The notes beneath the pieces were generated by a model that saw only the letters and a program-made list of their open reading frames with translations, was not told where the DNA came from and ran no database searches. Position numbers and translations under genes: made by a program. From contig NZ_KZ984440.1 of assembly GCF_003569915.1 (NCBI RefSeq), positions 248,001-312,000 on the forward strand: a stretch of 64,000 nt of DNA, written 5' to 3'. This DNA is from Comamonas testosteroni (GTDB lineage: Bacteria; Pseudomonadota; Gammaproteobacteria; Burkholderiales; Burkholderiaceae_C). Shown here piece after piece: positions 25,860-34,893 of this stretch (the stretch's first letter is position 1; every line of letters begins with the position of its first letter).

Positions 25860-28679
25860 ATGAGCAATTCCAAGACATTGGTGCTGGTGGACGGCTCCAG
25901 CTACCTCTACCGCGCCTACCATGCCATGCCCGACCTGCGGGCCGTTCCCGGCGACTCGGCCAGCCCGGCCACGGGGGCCATTCGCGGCATGATCAATATG
26001 ATGCAGGCGCTGAAGAAGGACGTGCAGGCCGACTACGCCGTCTGCGTGTTCGACACCAGCGGCCCCACCTTCCGCGATGCCATGTACGACCAGTACAAGG
26101 CCACGCGCTCGCCCATGCCCGATGATTTGCGCAGCCAGATCGAGCCCATCCATGAGGTGGTGGCCTTGCTGGGCTGGAAAGTGGTGGCCGTGCCCGGCGT
26201 GGAAGCCGACGACGTGATTGCTACCCTGGCGCAGACGGCTGCAGCACAGGGCATCAATGTGATCATCTCCAGCGGCGATAAGGACTTGAGCCAGCTGGTT
26301 AACGAGCACGTCACCATCATCGACACGATGAATGGCAAAAAGCGCGACATCGCGGGTGTGACGGCCGAGTTTGGCGTGCCACCGGCCAAGATGATCGACT
26401 ACCAGGCGCTGGTGGGCGACACCGTGGACAACGTGCCCGGCGTGACCAAGGTCGGCCCCAAGACTGCTGCCAAGTGGCTGGATGAATATGGCTCGCTGGA
26501 TAATTTGATAGCGCACGCCGCAGATATCAAGGGCGTGGCAGGTCAGAACCTGCGCGATGCAATTGCCAGCGGCCAACTGGCGCTGAGCCGCCAGTTGGTG
26601 ACCATGAAGACCGACTGCGACCTGACCGAGCATGTGGTCGGCCTGCCGCAGCTGGACAGCATCACCCTGGGCGAGCCCGACAACGTCGGCTTGGCGCCTT
26701 TCTACGAAAAATACGGCTTCAAGGGCTTGGCACGCGCGCTGGGTGCTACGGTTTCTGATGCAGCGCCCGCCGCGGCTCCATCGGCCAAGAAAGCTGCTCC
26801 CGCTTCCCCGCAAGGCGGTCTGTTTGATGTGGACGATGCTGCTACCACCGAAATCGCCGTCGAAGCCCAGCAGCGTGATGTGGTCTACACCACCATCCTG
26901 ACCGAAGCGCAGCTCGATGAATGGCTGGCCAAGATCAATGCCGCCGAGCTGACTGCGCTGGATACCGAGACCGATTCGCTGGATGAAATGCGGGCCCAGA
27001 TTGTGGGCATCTCCTTCAGCGTGGCCGTGGGAGAAGCCGCCTACATTCCGCTGCGCCACGAAGGCATGGATGTGCCCGAACAGCTGGATATGGCCATGGT
27101 GCTGGCCAAGCTCAAGCCCTGGCTGGAAGACTCTAGCAAGAAGAAGCTGGGCCAGCATGTCAAATACGACCAGCATGTGTTTGCCAACCATGGCATCACC
27201 GTGCGCGGTTACGCGCACGACACCATGCTGCAAAGCTATGTGCTCGAAGCCGACCGCCCGCACAACCTGACGAGTCTTGCGCTGCGCCACACCGGCCGCA
27301 CCGGCATCAGCTACGAAGACCTGTGCGGCAAGGGCAAGAGCCAGATTCCGTTTGCGCAAGTGCCGGTAGACAAGGCGGCGGCGTACAGCTGCGAGGACTC
27401 TGACCAGACGCTCAACGTGCACCAGGTGCTGTGGCCGAGGATTCAGGCCAATACCGGTTTGCTCCATATTTATGAGCTGGAAATGCAGACCAGCGAAGCG
27501 CTGTTCCGCATCGAGCGCAATGGCGTGAGCATTGACGCAGGCGAGCTGGCGCGCCAGAGCAATGACCTGGGCAAGCGCATTCTGGAGCTGGAAAACGAGG
27601 CCTATGAGATCGCAGGCCAGCAGTTCAATCTGGCCAGCCCCAAGCAGCTGGGCGAAATCTTCTTCGACAAGCTGGGCCTGCCCGTGGTGAAGAAAACCGC
27701 CACTGGCGCGCGCAGCACCGACGAAGAAGTGCTGGAAAAACTGGCCGAGGACTACCCGCTGCCCGCCAAGATTCTGGAGCACCGCAGCCTGTCCAAGCTC
27801 AAGGGCACCTACACCGACAAGCTGGCGCAGATGGCGCTGCCGAGCGATGGCCGCGTGCACACCCACTATGCGCAAGCCGTGGCGGTGACTGGCCGTTTGT
27901 CCAGCAACGACCCGAATCTGCAGAACATCCCCGTGCGCACGCCCGAAGGCCGCCGCATCCGTGAAGCCTTTGTCGCGCCCGCTGGCAAGCTGATTGCCAG
28001 CGCCGACTATTCGCAGATCGAGCTGCGCATCATGGCCCATCTGAGCGGTGATGAGGCTTTGCTCAATGCCTTCAAAAATGGCCTGGATGTGCACCGCGCC
28101 ACGGCCGCCGAAGTGTTTGGCGTGAGCGTGAATGAAGTCAGCAGCGAGCAGCGCCGCTATGCCAAGGTCATCAACTTTGGCCTGATCTACGGTATGAGCA
28201 GCTTTGGCTTGGCCAAGAACCTAGGCATCGAGACCAAGGCCGCTGCGGCCTATATCGACAAATACTTCCAGCGCTACCCCGGCGTGAAGCGCTATATGGA
28301 CCAGACCGTGGAACTGGCGCACGCCCAAGGCTATGTGGAGACCGTGTTTGGCCGCCGCTTGGTGCTGCCCGAGATCAACGGCGGCAATGGCCCACGCAAA
28401 AAAGCGGCAGAGCGCGCCGCCATCAATGCGCCCATGCAAGGCACGGCCGCCGATCTGATCAAGAAGGCCATGGTGGCCGTGCAAGCCAAGCTGGACGCCG
28501 AAAAGCCCGAGGTCAAGGTCATCATGCAGGTGCACGATGAACTGGTGTTCGAGCTGCCCGAGGCGGAAAAAGCCTGGGTGCAGGCCGAGATTCCGGCGCT
28601 GATGGCCGGTGTGGCTGAGTTGGCGGTGCCGCTGCTGGCCGAGATCGGCCTTGGGCCGAACTGGGAGAAGGCGCACTGA
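25860..28679 (+). CDS. polA: DNA polymerase I
   Basis: Pol I fills gaps and removes RNA primers. The start was placed at MSNSKTLVLVDGSSYLYRAYHAMP (939 residues), the conserved N-terminus of the 5'-3' exonuclease domain; the open frame upstream is non-conserved. Domains in order: 5' nuclease (1 to about 300), a 3'-5' proofreading domain with intact acidic residues (LDTETDSLDEM about 367, KYDQHVFANHG, and SCEDSDQT), and the polymerase with motif A SADYSQIELRI (about 714), the O-helix RRYAKVINFGLIYG and motif C QVHDELVFE (about 890). All three activities look functional. The thrB/DUF2782 genes lie upstream, divergently oriented. Confidence 0.97.
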   Translation: MSNSKTLVLVDGSSYLYRAYHAMPDLRAVPGDSASPATGAIRGMINMMQALKKDVQADYAVCVFDTSGPTFRDAMYDQYKATRSPMPDDLRSQIEPIHEVVALLGWKVVAVPGVEADDVIATLAQTAAAQGINVIISSGDKDLSQLVNEHVTIIDTMNGKKRDIAGVTAEFGVPPAKMIDYQALVGDTVDNVPGVTKVGPKTAAKWLDEYGSLDNLIAHAADIKGVAGQNLRDAIASGQLALSRQLVTMKTDCDLTEHVVGLPQLDSITLGEPDNVGLAPFYEKYGFKGLARALGATVSDAAPAAAPSAKKAAPASPQGGLFDVDDAATTEIAVEAQQRDVVYTTILTEAQLDEWLAKINAAELTALDTETDSLDEMRAQIVGISFSVAVGEAAYIPLRHEGMDVPEQLDMAMVLAKLKPWLEDSSKKKLGQHVKYDQHVFANHGITVRGYAHDTMLQSYVLEADRPHNLTSLALRHTGRTGISYEDLCGKGKSQIPFAQVPVDKAAAYSCEDSDQTLNVHQVLWPRIQANTGLLHIYELEMQTSEALFRIERNGVSIDAGELARQSNDLGKRILELENEAYEIAGQQFNLASPKQLGEIFFDKLGLPVVKKTATGARSTDEEVLEKLAEDYPLPAKILEHRSLSKLKGTYTDKLAQMALPSDGRVHTHYAQAVAVTGRLSSNDPNLQNIPVRTPEGRRIREAFVAPAGKLIASADYSQIELRIMAHLSGDEALLNAFKNGLDVHRATAAEVFGVSVNEVSSEQRRYAKVINFGLIYGMSSFGLAKNLGIETKAAAAYIDKYFQRYPGVKRYMDQTVELAHAQGYVETVFGRRLVLPEINGGNGPRKKAAERAAINAPMQGTAADLIKKAMVAVQAKLDAEKPEVKVIMQVHDELVFELPEAEKAWVQAEIPALMAGVAELAVPLLAEIGLGPNWEKAH

Positions 28680-28731
28680 TAGCGCAGGAGGAACAAGCCT
28701 CCATTGAATCAGTGAAAACAGGCCATGTTTG

Positions 28732-28759
28732 CATTTTGTAGGGAGTGGACTACAAAATG
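28732..28759. promoter_or_regulatory. Perfect 10-bp palindrome between polA and the Bug-like gene
   Basis: CATTTTGTAG (28732-28741) and CTACAAAATG (28750-28759) are separated by 8 bp. It lies 55 bp before the likely start codon of the next gene and lacks a T tract, so it fits an operator at least as well as a terminator. No cognate regulator is visible nearby. Confidence 0.5.
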
Positions 28760-28813
28760 TCGGTAACTTTGATATGCTTTTCGCTTATCCGAACCGATCT
28801 GCCAAATGGAATC

Positions 28814-29887
28814 ATGGCCTATTCCACATTTCGCAGCCGCGTCTTGCCTGCAACTGTGAGTCCTCGTAGAGCTTGTCGCTCCGCCAGCCTGTTTGTCTGT
28901 GCGGCTCTGGCGGGTGGCACGGTGACTCAGGCGCAAGACAGTGAACCGACCTTGCATCTGGTCCAGCCCATGGCGCGCGCGCAGCTGCTGGATCCTCTGG
29001 TGCGGCACTATCTCAAACATCTGCCGCAGTACTGGTCGGGCAAAGTGGCCATCCGGGAGATCGGCAGAAGCCAGATGCTGGATCGCGTGCGGGCGGCCAT
29101 GAACGATGAGCGTGCAGACCGGACGGTGACGTTGATGACGCCGCTGCCGTATGGGCAGATTTATGACGAGCAACTGGCCATGCGCTCCGAGGTGCGCCCG
29201 ATTCCGCTGCAGATGGTGGCCAAACGCCCCTGGTGTCTGGCCAGTACCTACGATGTGAGGCCGCGCAATCGTACCGGTTTTACCAATTGGTTGTCGGGGT
29301 TGAACCGTCCCGTGCGCATAGGTCTGGCCAGTGCCCAGGGCATGCCCGCGATCTGGATCAAGGCCATGGAGCGCAAGACGGGGTTGGCCTGGGTCTCTAC
29401 CGATTTTTTTGCCAATGCAGAGCAGGGTCTGAGCAGCTTGTTCTCAGGCCAGCAGGATGTGCTGTTGGAGACCTGTGCCGAGATGAGCAGAATGCTCTCC
29501 AACAGGGCAGCGGTACCGGGTGAACCCAAGCTGCAGCTTTTGTTGTCAGAGCAGCCTTCTGCGAATAAGAGTGTGGCGAACTTTGCGCAGTGGCAGTTGC
29601 CAACGCCTGCACCGAGCTGGGCGGTCTGGTTTGTCTCCAGCAAGATGCCGGAGACGCGACGCAACAGGGTGGCTGCTGCGCTCAATGCGGTGACCTTGCG
29701 TGAGGACACACAGGCCTTGATTCGCGAACTGGGTCAGGAGCCCATGCCGATGTCGGTCAGTGCCAGCCAGGCCTATGTGGAGAGCTGGCTGGGTGACTGG
29801 AAGAGCATCAAAAACTGGATGAATAACCTGCCTGAGAAAGCGCAAGGGGTCAGTGGCGCAGCAGCCTCCAGACCTCCCCGTGGCTGA
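28814..29887 (+). CDS. Divergent Bug-like (TctC-family) periplasmic solute-binding protein
   Basis: I do not recognise this confidently. From the ATG at 28814 it has 357 residues with a signal peptide ending near TVTQAQ. The body resembles a degenerate Bug/TctC solute-binding protein: a block like LDPLVRHYLKHLPQYW at the position of the first helix, TLMTPLPYGQIYDEQL where Bug proteins have a conserved strand, and the ending LGQEPMPMSVSASQAYVESWLGDWKSI, similar in layout to the Bug C-terminus. The ligand-loop glycines that classical Bug proteins show are absent. It stands alone between polA and azlC. An AT-rich palindrome precedes it. Confidence 0.5.
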   Translation: MAYSTFRSRVLPATVSPRRACRSASLFVCAALAGGTVTQAQDSEPTLHLVQPMARAQLLDPLVRHYLKHLPQYWSGKVAIREIGRSQMLDRVRAAMNDERADRTVTLMTPLPYGQIYDEQLAMRSEVRPIPLQMVAKRPWCLASTYDVRPRNRTGFTNWLSGLNRPVRIGLASAQGMPAIWIKAMERKTGLAWVSTDFFANAEQGLSSLFSGQQDVLLETCAEMSRMLSNRAAVPGEPKLQLLLSEQPSANKSVANFAQWQLPTPAPSWAVWFVSSKMPETRRNRVAAALNAVTLREDTQALIRELGQEPMPMSVSASQAYVESWLGDWKSIKNWMNNLPEKAQGVSGAAASRPPRG

Positions 29888-29924
29888 GCTTTAGCGCCTC
29901 TGCCATCTGTTCTGCTATCTAAAC

Positions 29925-29964
29925 AATAGCCCTATGCCATGTTTATTCAAGGCATTGGGCTATT
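29925..29964 (+). terminator. Hairpin upstream of azlC, probably a terminator
   Basis: AATAGCCC-T-ATGCC pairs with GGCAT-T-GGGCTATT around a 13-nt loop and is followed by TTCTTG. It ends 10 bp before the azlC start codon, so if transcribed with azlC it would sit next to the ribosome-binding region. Confidence 0.62.
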
Positions 29965-29973
29965 TTCTTGTCT

Positions 29974-30684
29974 ATGTCTGCTTTTTCCTTCTCTGAACGC
30001 TTTGCGCGGTCACTCACACCGGCCACGCGTATGGGGTTGTCGATTTCCATTGCCACGGGGCTGTATGGCATCTCTTTTGGCGCGCTGAGTGTGGCTTCGG
30101 GTCTGAACCTCTGGCAGACCATGGCGCTCAGCCTGCTGATGTTTACCGGCGGCTCCCAGTTTGCTTTCATTGGTGTGATTGCCGGTGGCGGCAGCGGGCT
30201 GGCGGCGCTGGGTGCATCGACCTTGCTGGGGGTGCGCAATGCCATCTATGGGGTGCAGATGAGCCAGGTCGTGCAAGCCAAGGGGCTCAAACGTCTGCTG
30301 GCGGCGCACTGGACGATTGATGAATCCACGGCCACTGCAGCGGGGCAAGAGAGTGCGCCAGAGCAGCGGCGCGGCTTCTGGGTGGCGGGCATCGGCGTGT
30401 TTTTGCTCTGGGGCCTATTTACCCTGCTCGGTGCTTTGCTTGGTGATGCTTTGGGTGATACGCGGCGCTTCGGGCTCGATGGGGCAGCAGTTGCCGCTTT
30501 TCTGGGTCTGCTGTGGCCGCGCCTGAATGCGCGTGAGCCCGTTGCGCTGGCGCTGGCCTGCGGGCTGGTCACGGCACTGGCCATTCCGCTGGTGCCGGCG
30601 GGCGTGCCCATCTTGCTGGCGGCGGCGCTGGGTGGGCTCTGGGGCTGGGTCAGGCCTTCCGAAGCGGGAAGGGCGCAGTCATGA
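29974..30684 (+). CDS. azlC: AzlC-family branched-chain amino acid exporter, large subunit
   Basis: AzlC and AzlD together export branched-chain amino acids (and analogues) across the inner membrane. The ATG at 29974 gives 236 residues; an upstream TTG would add two. Family signature regions are present: GLYGISFGALSVASGLNLWQTMALSLLMFTGGSQFAFIG, then LGVRNAIYGVQMS, and several hydrophobic helices to the end. The stop codon overlaps the azlD start (ATGA at 30681-30684), indicating translational coupling. No ribosome-binding site is evident; a strong hairpin lies immediately upstream and might limit expression. Confidence 0.93.
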   Translation: MSAFSFSERFARSLTPATRMGLSISIATGLYGISFGALSVASGLNLWQTMALSLLMFTGGSQFAFIGVIAGGGSGLAALGASTLLGVRNAIYGVQMSQVVQAKGLKRLLAAHWTIDESTATAAGQESAPEQRRGFWVAGIGVFLLWGLFTLLGALLGDALGDTRRFGLDGAAVAAFLGLLWPRLNAREPVALALACGLVTALAIPLVPAGVPILLAAALGGLWGWVRPSEAGRAQS

Positions 30685-30992
30685 TGCTGACACTGTGGCA
30701 GTGGATTTTGCTGGCCTGCGCGCTGGCGTTTGTGACCAAGCTGCTGGGCTACAGCTTGCCAGGGCGCTGGATGCGCAACCCGCGCATGGCCCGGGTGACG
30801 GCCAGCCTCACCGTGGCCTTGCTGGCATCGCTGACGGTGATGAATACCGTTGCAAGCGGCACCTATCTGGCGCTGGATGCCCGGCTGGGTGCGCTGGCGG
30901 TGGCCGCAGTGGCGCTATGGCTGCGCGCGCCGTTCCTGCTGGTCGTGGTGCTGGGGGCTGCGGCTGCCGCGCTGTTGCGGTATCTGGCCTAG
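30681..30992 (+). CDS. azlD: AzlD-family branched-chain amino acid exporter, small subunit
   Basis: The 103-residue hydrophobic protein has three to four membrane segments. It shows the typical AzlD arrangement, with a KLLGYSLPGRWMRNP loop after helix 1 and TVALLASLTVMNTVASG in helix 2. It overlaps azlC by 4 nt. An alternative ATG three bases downstream exists (30684). It likely forms a complex with AzlC, and its gene ends 37 bp before the hydrolase start. Confidence 0.9.
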   Translation: MMLTLWQWILLACALAFVTKLLGYSLPGRWMRNPRMARVTASLTVALLASLTVMNTVASGTYLALDARLGALAVAAVALWLRAPFLLVVVLGAAAAALLRYLA

Positions 30993-31029
30993 AAAACTTA
31001 GACTGACTGATCCAAACCAAGGAGATGGC

Positions 31030-31935
31030 ATGAAGTACGACGATATGCGAGACCAGTTGCAATCCCTGCTGCCAGGGCGCAGCGACGAAAACGGTGCCAC
31101 GCGACGCACAGCATTGCGCATGGCCATGGGCGGGCTGGGGGTGGGTTATGCCTGTGCGGCAGGCACGGTCATGGCGCAGACAGCAATCAAGACGCCCGCA
31201 GACGGTCTGACCGCTGGCGAAGTCAGCATTGACGTCAACGGCTTCAAGCTGCCTGCCTATCGGGCCATGCCTGCGGGCAAGAAAAATGCGCCCGTGGTGC
31301 TGGTGATCTCCGAAATTTTTGGTGTGCACGAATACATTGCCGACGTTTGCCGCCGTCTGGCGCAATCGGGCTATCTGGCGATTGCGCCTGATCTGTTTGT
31401 GCGCCAGGGCGACCCCAAGGCCTATACCGAAATGGCCAAGCTGATGAGCGACATCATTGCCAAGGTGCCTGACGACCAGGTGATGGGCGACCTGGATGCC
31501 ACGGTGCAATGGGCGGGAGCCAATGGCGGAGACCTGAGCAAGCTGGCCATCACCGGTTTTTGCTGGGGCGGGCGCATCACCTGGCTGTATGCCGCACATG
31601 GCCCGGTCAAGGCGGGTGTGGCCTGGTACGGGCGCCTGCAGGGCAACAAGAATACGCTGCAACCCACCTATCCCATTGATCTGGTGGGACAGCTCAAGGC
31701 ACCCGTGCTGGGACTGTACGGCGGCCAGGACACAGGCATTCCGCAGGAGTCCGTGGAAGCCATGAAGACTGCACTCAAGCAGGGCTCGGCCACAGCCAAG
31801 GCTTCGGAATTTGTCATCTACCCGGATGCTCCGCATGCCTTCCACGCCGACTACCGGCCCAGCTACCGCGAGCAAGCTGCGGTAGACGGCTGGCGCCGCA
31901 TGCTCGATTGGCTGCGTCAGCAGGGCGTGGCCTGA
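31030..31935 (+). CDS. Dienelactone hydrolase-family protein with Tat-like signal
   Basis: This alpha/beta-hydrolase is of the dienelactone hydrolase family, whose founding members open dienelactones in chlorocatechol degradation; family members also act on other lactones and esters. The start at 31030 has a perfect AAGGAG site and gives 301 residues. The N-terminus contains RRTALRMAMGGLGVGYACAAGTVMAQ, a likely twin-arginine signal, so the enzyme is probably periplasmic. The catalytic Cys (GFCWGGR), Asp (GLYGGQD) and His (APHAFHADY) are all visible, with the conserved VLVISEIFGVHEYI strand. No aromatic degradation genes flank it, so the substrate is unknown. Confidence 0.9.
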   Translation: MKYDDMRDQLQSLLPGRSDENGATRRTALRMAMGGLGVGYACAAGTVMAQTAIKTPADGLTAGEVSIDVNGFKLPAYRAMPAGKKNAPVVLVISEIFGVHEYIADVCRRLAQSGYLAIAPDLFVRQGDPKAYTEMAKLMSDIIAKVPDDQVMGDLDATVQWAGANGGDLSKLAITGFCWGGRITWLYAAHGPVKAGVAWYGRLQGNKNTLQPTYPIDLVGQLKAPVLGLYGGQDTGIPQESVEAMKTALKQGSATAKASEFVIYPDAPHAFHADYRPSYREQAAVDGWRRMLDWLRQQGVA

Positions 31936-32108
31936 ACGTCGGCTCGGGGGGCTTGACAGCTTTGATACGCTGAAGGCAGTCCCTTCTTTCGGGGCTGTCG
32001 ACGTGGGGATAGCGCGGCAGCAGGCCTTAGACGGCACATTCTGCGAAAATCCCACGATTGGCCTCATGCAAAGTGAGCATGGGGCATACGGTTAAGCCAT
32101 ATATAGCT

Positions 32109-32984
32109 ATGACATTGGTAGCAATTATCTTGGCCACCCTGGCTGCCGGTATTGGCAGTGTCTGGGTGGCCGCATTGTTGATGGGCCTGGGTGGAGGGCG
32201 TGCACCGGGCGTGATGCCCCAGCGGTTGTTGAGTCTGGCCGCAGGTGCGCTGCTGGCCACGGCCTTCATGCATCTGCTGCCCGAGGCATTTGAAAGCCAC
32301 GGCAAGGCGCATGACTTGTTTGTCGTGCTGCTGGTCGGGCTGGTGTTTTTCTTTTTGCTGTCCAAGGCCGAGCTATGGCATCACGGCCATGAGCATTCGC
32401 ATGGTGATGTGCATGGTCATGAGCATCGACATGCGCACGACCATGAGCACGGTCACGACCATCACGGACATGACCATGCCAAGGGCGGCTGGGCCGTGCT
32501 GACGGGCGATAGCGTGCACTGCTTTGGCGACGGCATTCTGATTGCCTCAGCCTTCATGGCCGATATTCGCCTGGGCATGATTGCCGCGCTGTCCGTGCTG
32601 GCGCATGAGGTGCCCCACCATATGGGCGATATCGTGGTGCTACGCCAGTCCAGCACCAATCGCCGTGTGGCGCTGATCAAGGTTTCCATGGCTGGTGCTG
32701 TGACCACACTGGGTGGCGTGGCGGGCTACTTCCTGCTGGGCCAGTTGCATGATCTGCTGCCTTACTTTCTGACCATTGCTTCCAGCAGCTTTATCTATGT
32801 GGCGCTGGCAGATCTGATTCCACAGCTGCAAAAGCGCCTGAGCGCCAAGGAGACGGCGGCGCAGGTCTTCTGGCTGCTGTTGGGCATTGTGCTGGTGACA
32901 GTGATGAGCGGCGCGGCGCACAACCATGCGCATGATCACGAGCATGACCATGAGGCTGAGCAGTCCCAGCCGCACAGTCACTGA
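32109..32984 (+). CDS. ZIP-family metal transporter with long histidine-rich loop
   Basis: This ZIP transporter imports divalent metals such as zinc, iron or manganese. The ATG at 32109 gives 291 residues; an ATG at 32079 would add ten before the first helix. Helices bear the ZIP signatures: HLLPEAFE in TM2, HCFGDGILIASAFM in TM4 and LAHEVPHHMGDIVVL in TM5 (binuclear metal site). The loop around residues 95-135 is extraordinarily His-rich (HGHEHSHGDVHGHEHRH...) and the C-terminus is as well. No metal regulator adjoins it. Confidence 0.93.
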   Translation: MTLVAIILATLAAGIGSVWVAALLMGLGGGRAPGVMPQRLLSLAAGALLATAFMHLLPEAFESHGKAHDLFVVLLVGLVFFFLLSKAELWHHGHEHSHGDVHGHEHRHAHDHEHGHDHHGHDHAKGGWAVLTGDSVHCFGDGILIASAFMADIRLGMIAALSVLAHEVPHHMGDIVVLRQSSTNRRVALIKVSMAGAVTTLGGVAGYFLLGQLHDLLPYFLTIASSSFIYVALADLIPQLQKRLSAKETAAQVFWLLLGIVLVTVMSGAAHNHAHDHEHDHEAEQSQPHSH

Positions 32985-33000
32985 ATTCAAGCACTGAACT

Positions 33001-33738
33001 TCAGGAAACGTCTTTCAGCTCGTTTTTGACGATGGTCAACTGCCTGCGCGAGACGGGCAGCAGCTCGGGAATGCCTTGCAGGCGCAGACCCCAGCCATCA
33101 CCCTCCTCGGGGTCGTCATAGCGCTCCAGCCCGCGCAGCGCAGCGCGCAAGACCAGGGCGTTGCGGTGTATGCGCAGCAGTTGATCGCTGTGGCGGGCTT
33201 CCAGATCGGCCAGTGCGCCGTCAAGAATGTAGTTGCGCTGCACGGTGCGCACGGTGATGTATTTTTGCTCGGCCTTGAGGTAGCGCACCTCGGCCAGCGG
33301 CAGGCGCACGGTTGCGCCGCGTTCCTGAATCAGCAAGGCCGGGCCGTTGTCCAGCGATTGCAGGGCGGTGAAGGTACGCTCTGCTTTCAATAGCGCCTGC
33401 TGCAGGCGCTCCAGGCGCACGGGTTTGGTCAGATAGTCCACGGCATCGAGTTCAAAGGCCTGCAGCGCATGGTGGGCATGGGCCGTCACAAACACAATCG
33501 CTGGCGGCTGGGGCATGGCTTTGATGACCTGGGCTAGCTGCAGTCCGTCTTGGCCCGGCATGTGAATATCGAGCAGCAACAGTTGCACGGGGCGGGGCTG
33601 GCTGGCTGTCAGCAGCTCCAGCGCCTGTGCGGCGCAACTGGCTTCCTGCACCTGATGCGGGCCATGGCTGCAGTCACCCAGCAGCGTGCGCAGTCGCGCG
33701 CGGGCCAGGGTTTCGTCATCAACAATCAGAATATTCAT
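33001..33738 (-). CDS. LytTR-family response regulator (AlgR/LytR type)
   Basis: This DNA-binding response regulator partners with the upstream kinase. The 245-residue protein has a receiver domain with the acidic pair DD (7-8), phospho-acceptor D57 (LLLLDIHMPG), T and K of the switch (FVTAHA, DYLTKP), and a C-terminal LytTR DNA-binding domain (about 140-240: VRYLKAEQKYITVRT, LRIHRNALV). Its start overlaps the kinase gene stop by 4 nt. The target promoter cannot be told. AlgR-type regulators control exopolysaccharide, motility or carbon responses. Confidence 0.94.
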   Translation of the reverse strand: MNILIVDDETLARARLRTLLGDCSHGPHQVQEASCAAQALELLTASQPRPVQLLLLDIHMPGQDGLQLAQVIKAMPQPPAIVFVTAHAHHALQAFELDAVDYLTKPVRLERLQQALLKAERTFTALQSLDNGPALLIQERGATVRLPLAEVRYLKAEQKYITVRTVQRNYILDGALADLEARHSDQLLRIHRNALVLRAALRGLERYDDPEEGDGWGLRLQGIPELLPVSRRQLTIVKNELKDVS

Positions 33739-34802
33739 GGTTTGGAGGGCGGCTGGTCGGGCAGTGGCACGCTCAGGCGCACGACAAAAAAGCCCTGGCG
33801 CTGGCGGGCGCTGAAGCTGCCCTGCAGATCATGCAGCAGTGACAGGTGGTCTCTGACATTTTCGAGCGCCATGCCATGGCCCGGGCTGGGCTGGGCGGCG
33901 TCTGCATCGGGCAGGGTATTGATGATGTAGATCAGTGCCTGCTGGCCACGTCTTTCGGTACGCACCTGCAGCTTGCCGCCGCGCGGGTTGGGCTCTATGC
34001 CGTGGCGTATGGCGTTTTCCACCAGCGGCTGCAGCAGCAGCGGCGGCAGTAGCGCATCGTGCACGCTTTCATCGAGCTGCCATTGAATCTGCAGGCGCTC
34101 ATCAAAGCGCACTTTTTCAATCGACAGATAGCGCTGGGCCAGCTCAATCTCCTGCGCCAGCGTGGTGCTGGTATGAGGCTCGGCCAGCGCATAGCGAAAC
34201 AGATCGCTGAGGTCTTCCAGCAGCGCCTCAGCCTTGGCGGGTTCGGCACGCACCAGCGCAATGGCGCTGTTGAGGGTGTTGAACAGAAAGTGCGGGCGTA
34301 TGCGTGATTGCAGCTCGGTCAGGCGTGCCTGCGTCTGCGCCGGTGTGCTGCCGCGTGCGCGCAGCACCAGAGCCGTGACCAGCAAGGCTGCCAGCAAGCC
34401 GCCGGTGACGGCACTGGCCAGCCAGGGCGTTTTATCCAGCCCGATGAAATACAGCATGGCGCAGGCATAGATGCCAGCCAGCGCGCCGAGCAGCACGCCC
34501 GCCAGATACTGGCCGCGCATGTCCATGCGCTGCAACTGGTGCTTGAGGCTGCAGGCCGCAATCAGCCAGACCAGCGTGCCGGGCAGGCTGGCGCTGGTCA
34601 GCAAGGCCGTGGTGCTGACCCACTCCAGCATATTGTCTGAGCCATAAAGCGCGGCCGTGGCCACCACCACCTGCACAAACAGCACGGCGCGCAGCACCAC
34701 GCCGACGCTGCAAGCGTCAAACACCAGCGTCTGGCGCGGCACTGGGCGGGCAGGTGGAGGGGTAATCAGGCGCAGTGGCAAGGTGGAAGGCAGCAGTGGC
34801 AA
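33735..34802 (-). CDS. LytS/AlgZ-type sensor histidine kinase
   Basis: This is an inner-membrane histidine kinase of the His_kinase (PF06580) type. About 355 residues if started at the TTG at 34802; a GTG at 34742 is also possible and would remove a proline-rich leader. Four hydrophobic segments (about 34-52, 65-85, 98-122, 127-147) form the sensor, followed by the phospho-acceptor H171 in RIRPHFLFNTLNS and the ATPase N-box PLLLQPLVENAIRHGI. A glycine box GHGMALENVRDHL follows. The gene is translationally coupled with the response-regulator gene. A CATAAT box lies just upstream of the TTG. The signal is unknown. Confidence 0.91.
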   Translation of the reverse strand: MPLLPSTLPLRLITPPPARPVPRQTLVFDACSVGVVLRAVLFVQVVVATAALYGSDNMLEWVSTTALLTSASLPGTLVWLIAACSLKHQLQRMDMRGQYLAGVLLGALAGIYACAMLYFIGLDKTPWLASAVTGGLLAALLVTALVLRARGSTPAQTQARLTELQSRIRPHFLFNTLNSAIALVRAEPAKAEALLEDLSDLFRYALAEPHTSTTLAQEIELAQRYLSIEKVRFDERLQIQWQLDESVHDALLPPLLLQPLVENAIRHGIEPNPRGGKLQVRTERRGQQALIYIINTLPDADAAQPSPGHGMALENVRDHLSLLHDLQGSFSARQRQGFFVVRLSVPLPDQPPSKP

Positions 34803-34893
34803 TGCCCGGAATTATGGGCAGTCTGGCCAGCCGCAGAAACCAGTGCGAGGCCGTATGTCGGTTTGTTGCCTCAAACTTGCGCTCAAACAAGAG

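Noticed and set aside
25791..28094. 767-codon minus-strand open frame opposite polA
   Set aside because: It is the shadow of polA, which has every expected motif in the plus frame.
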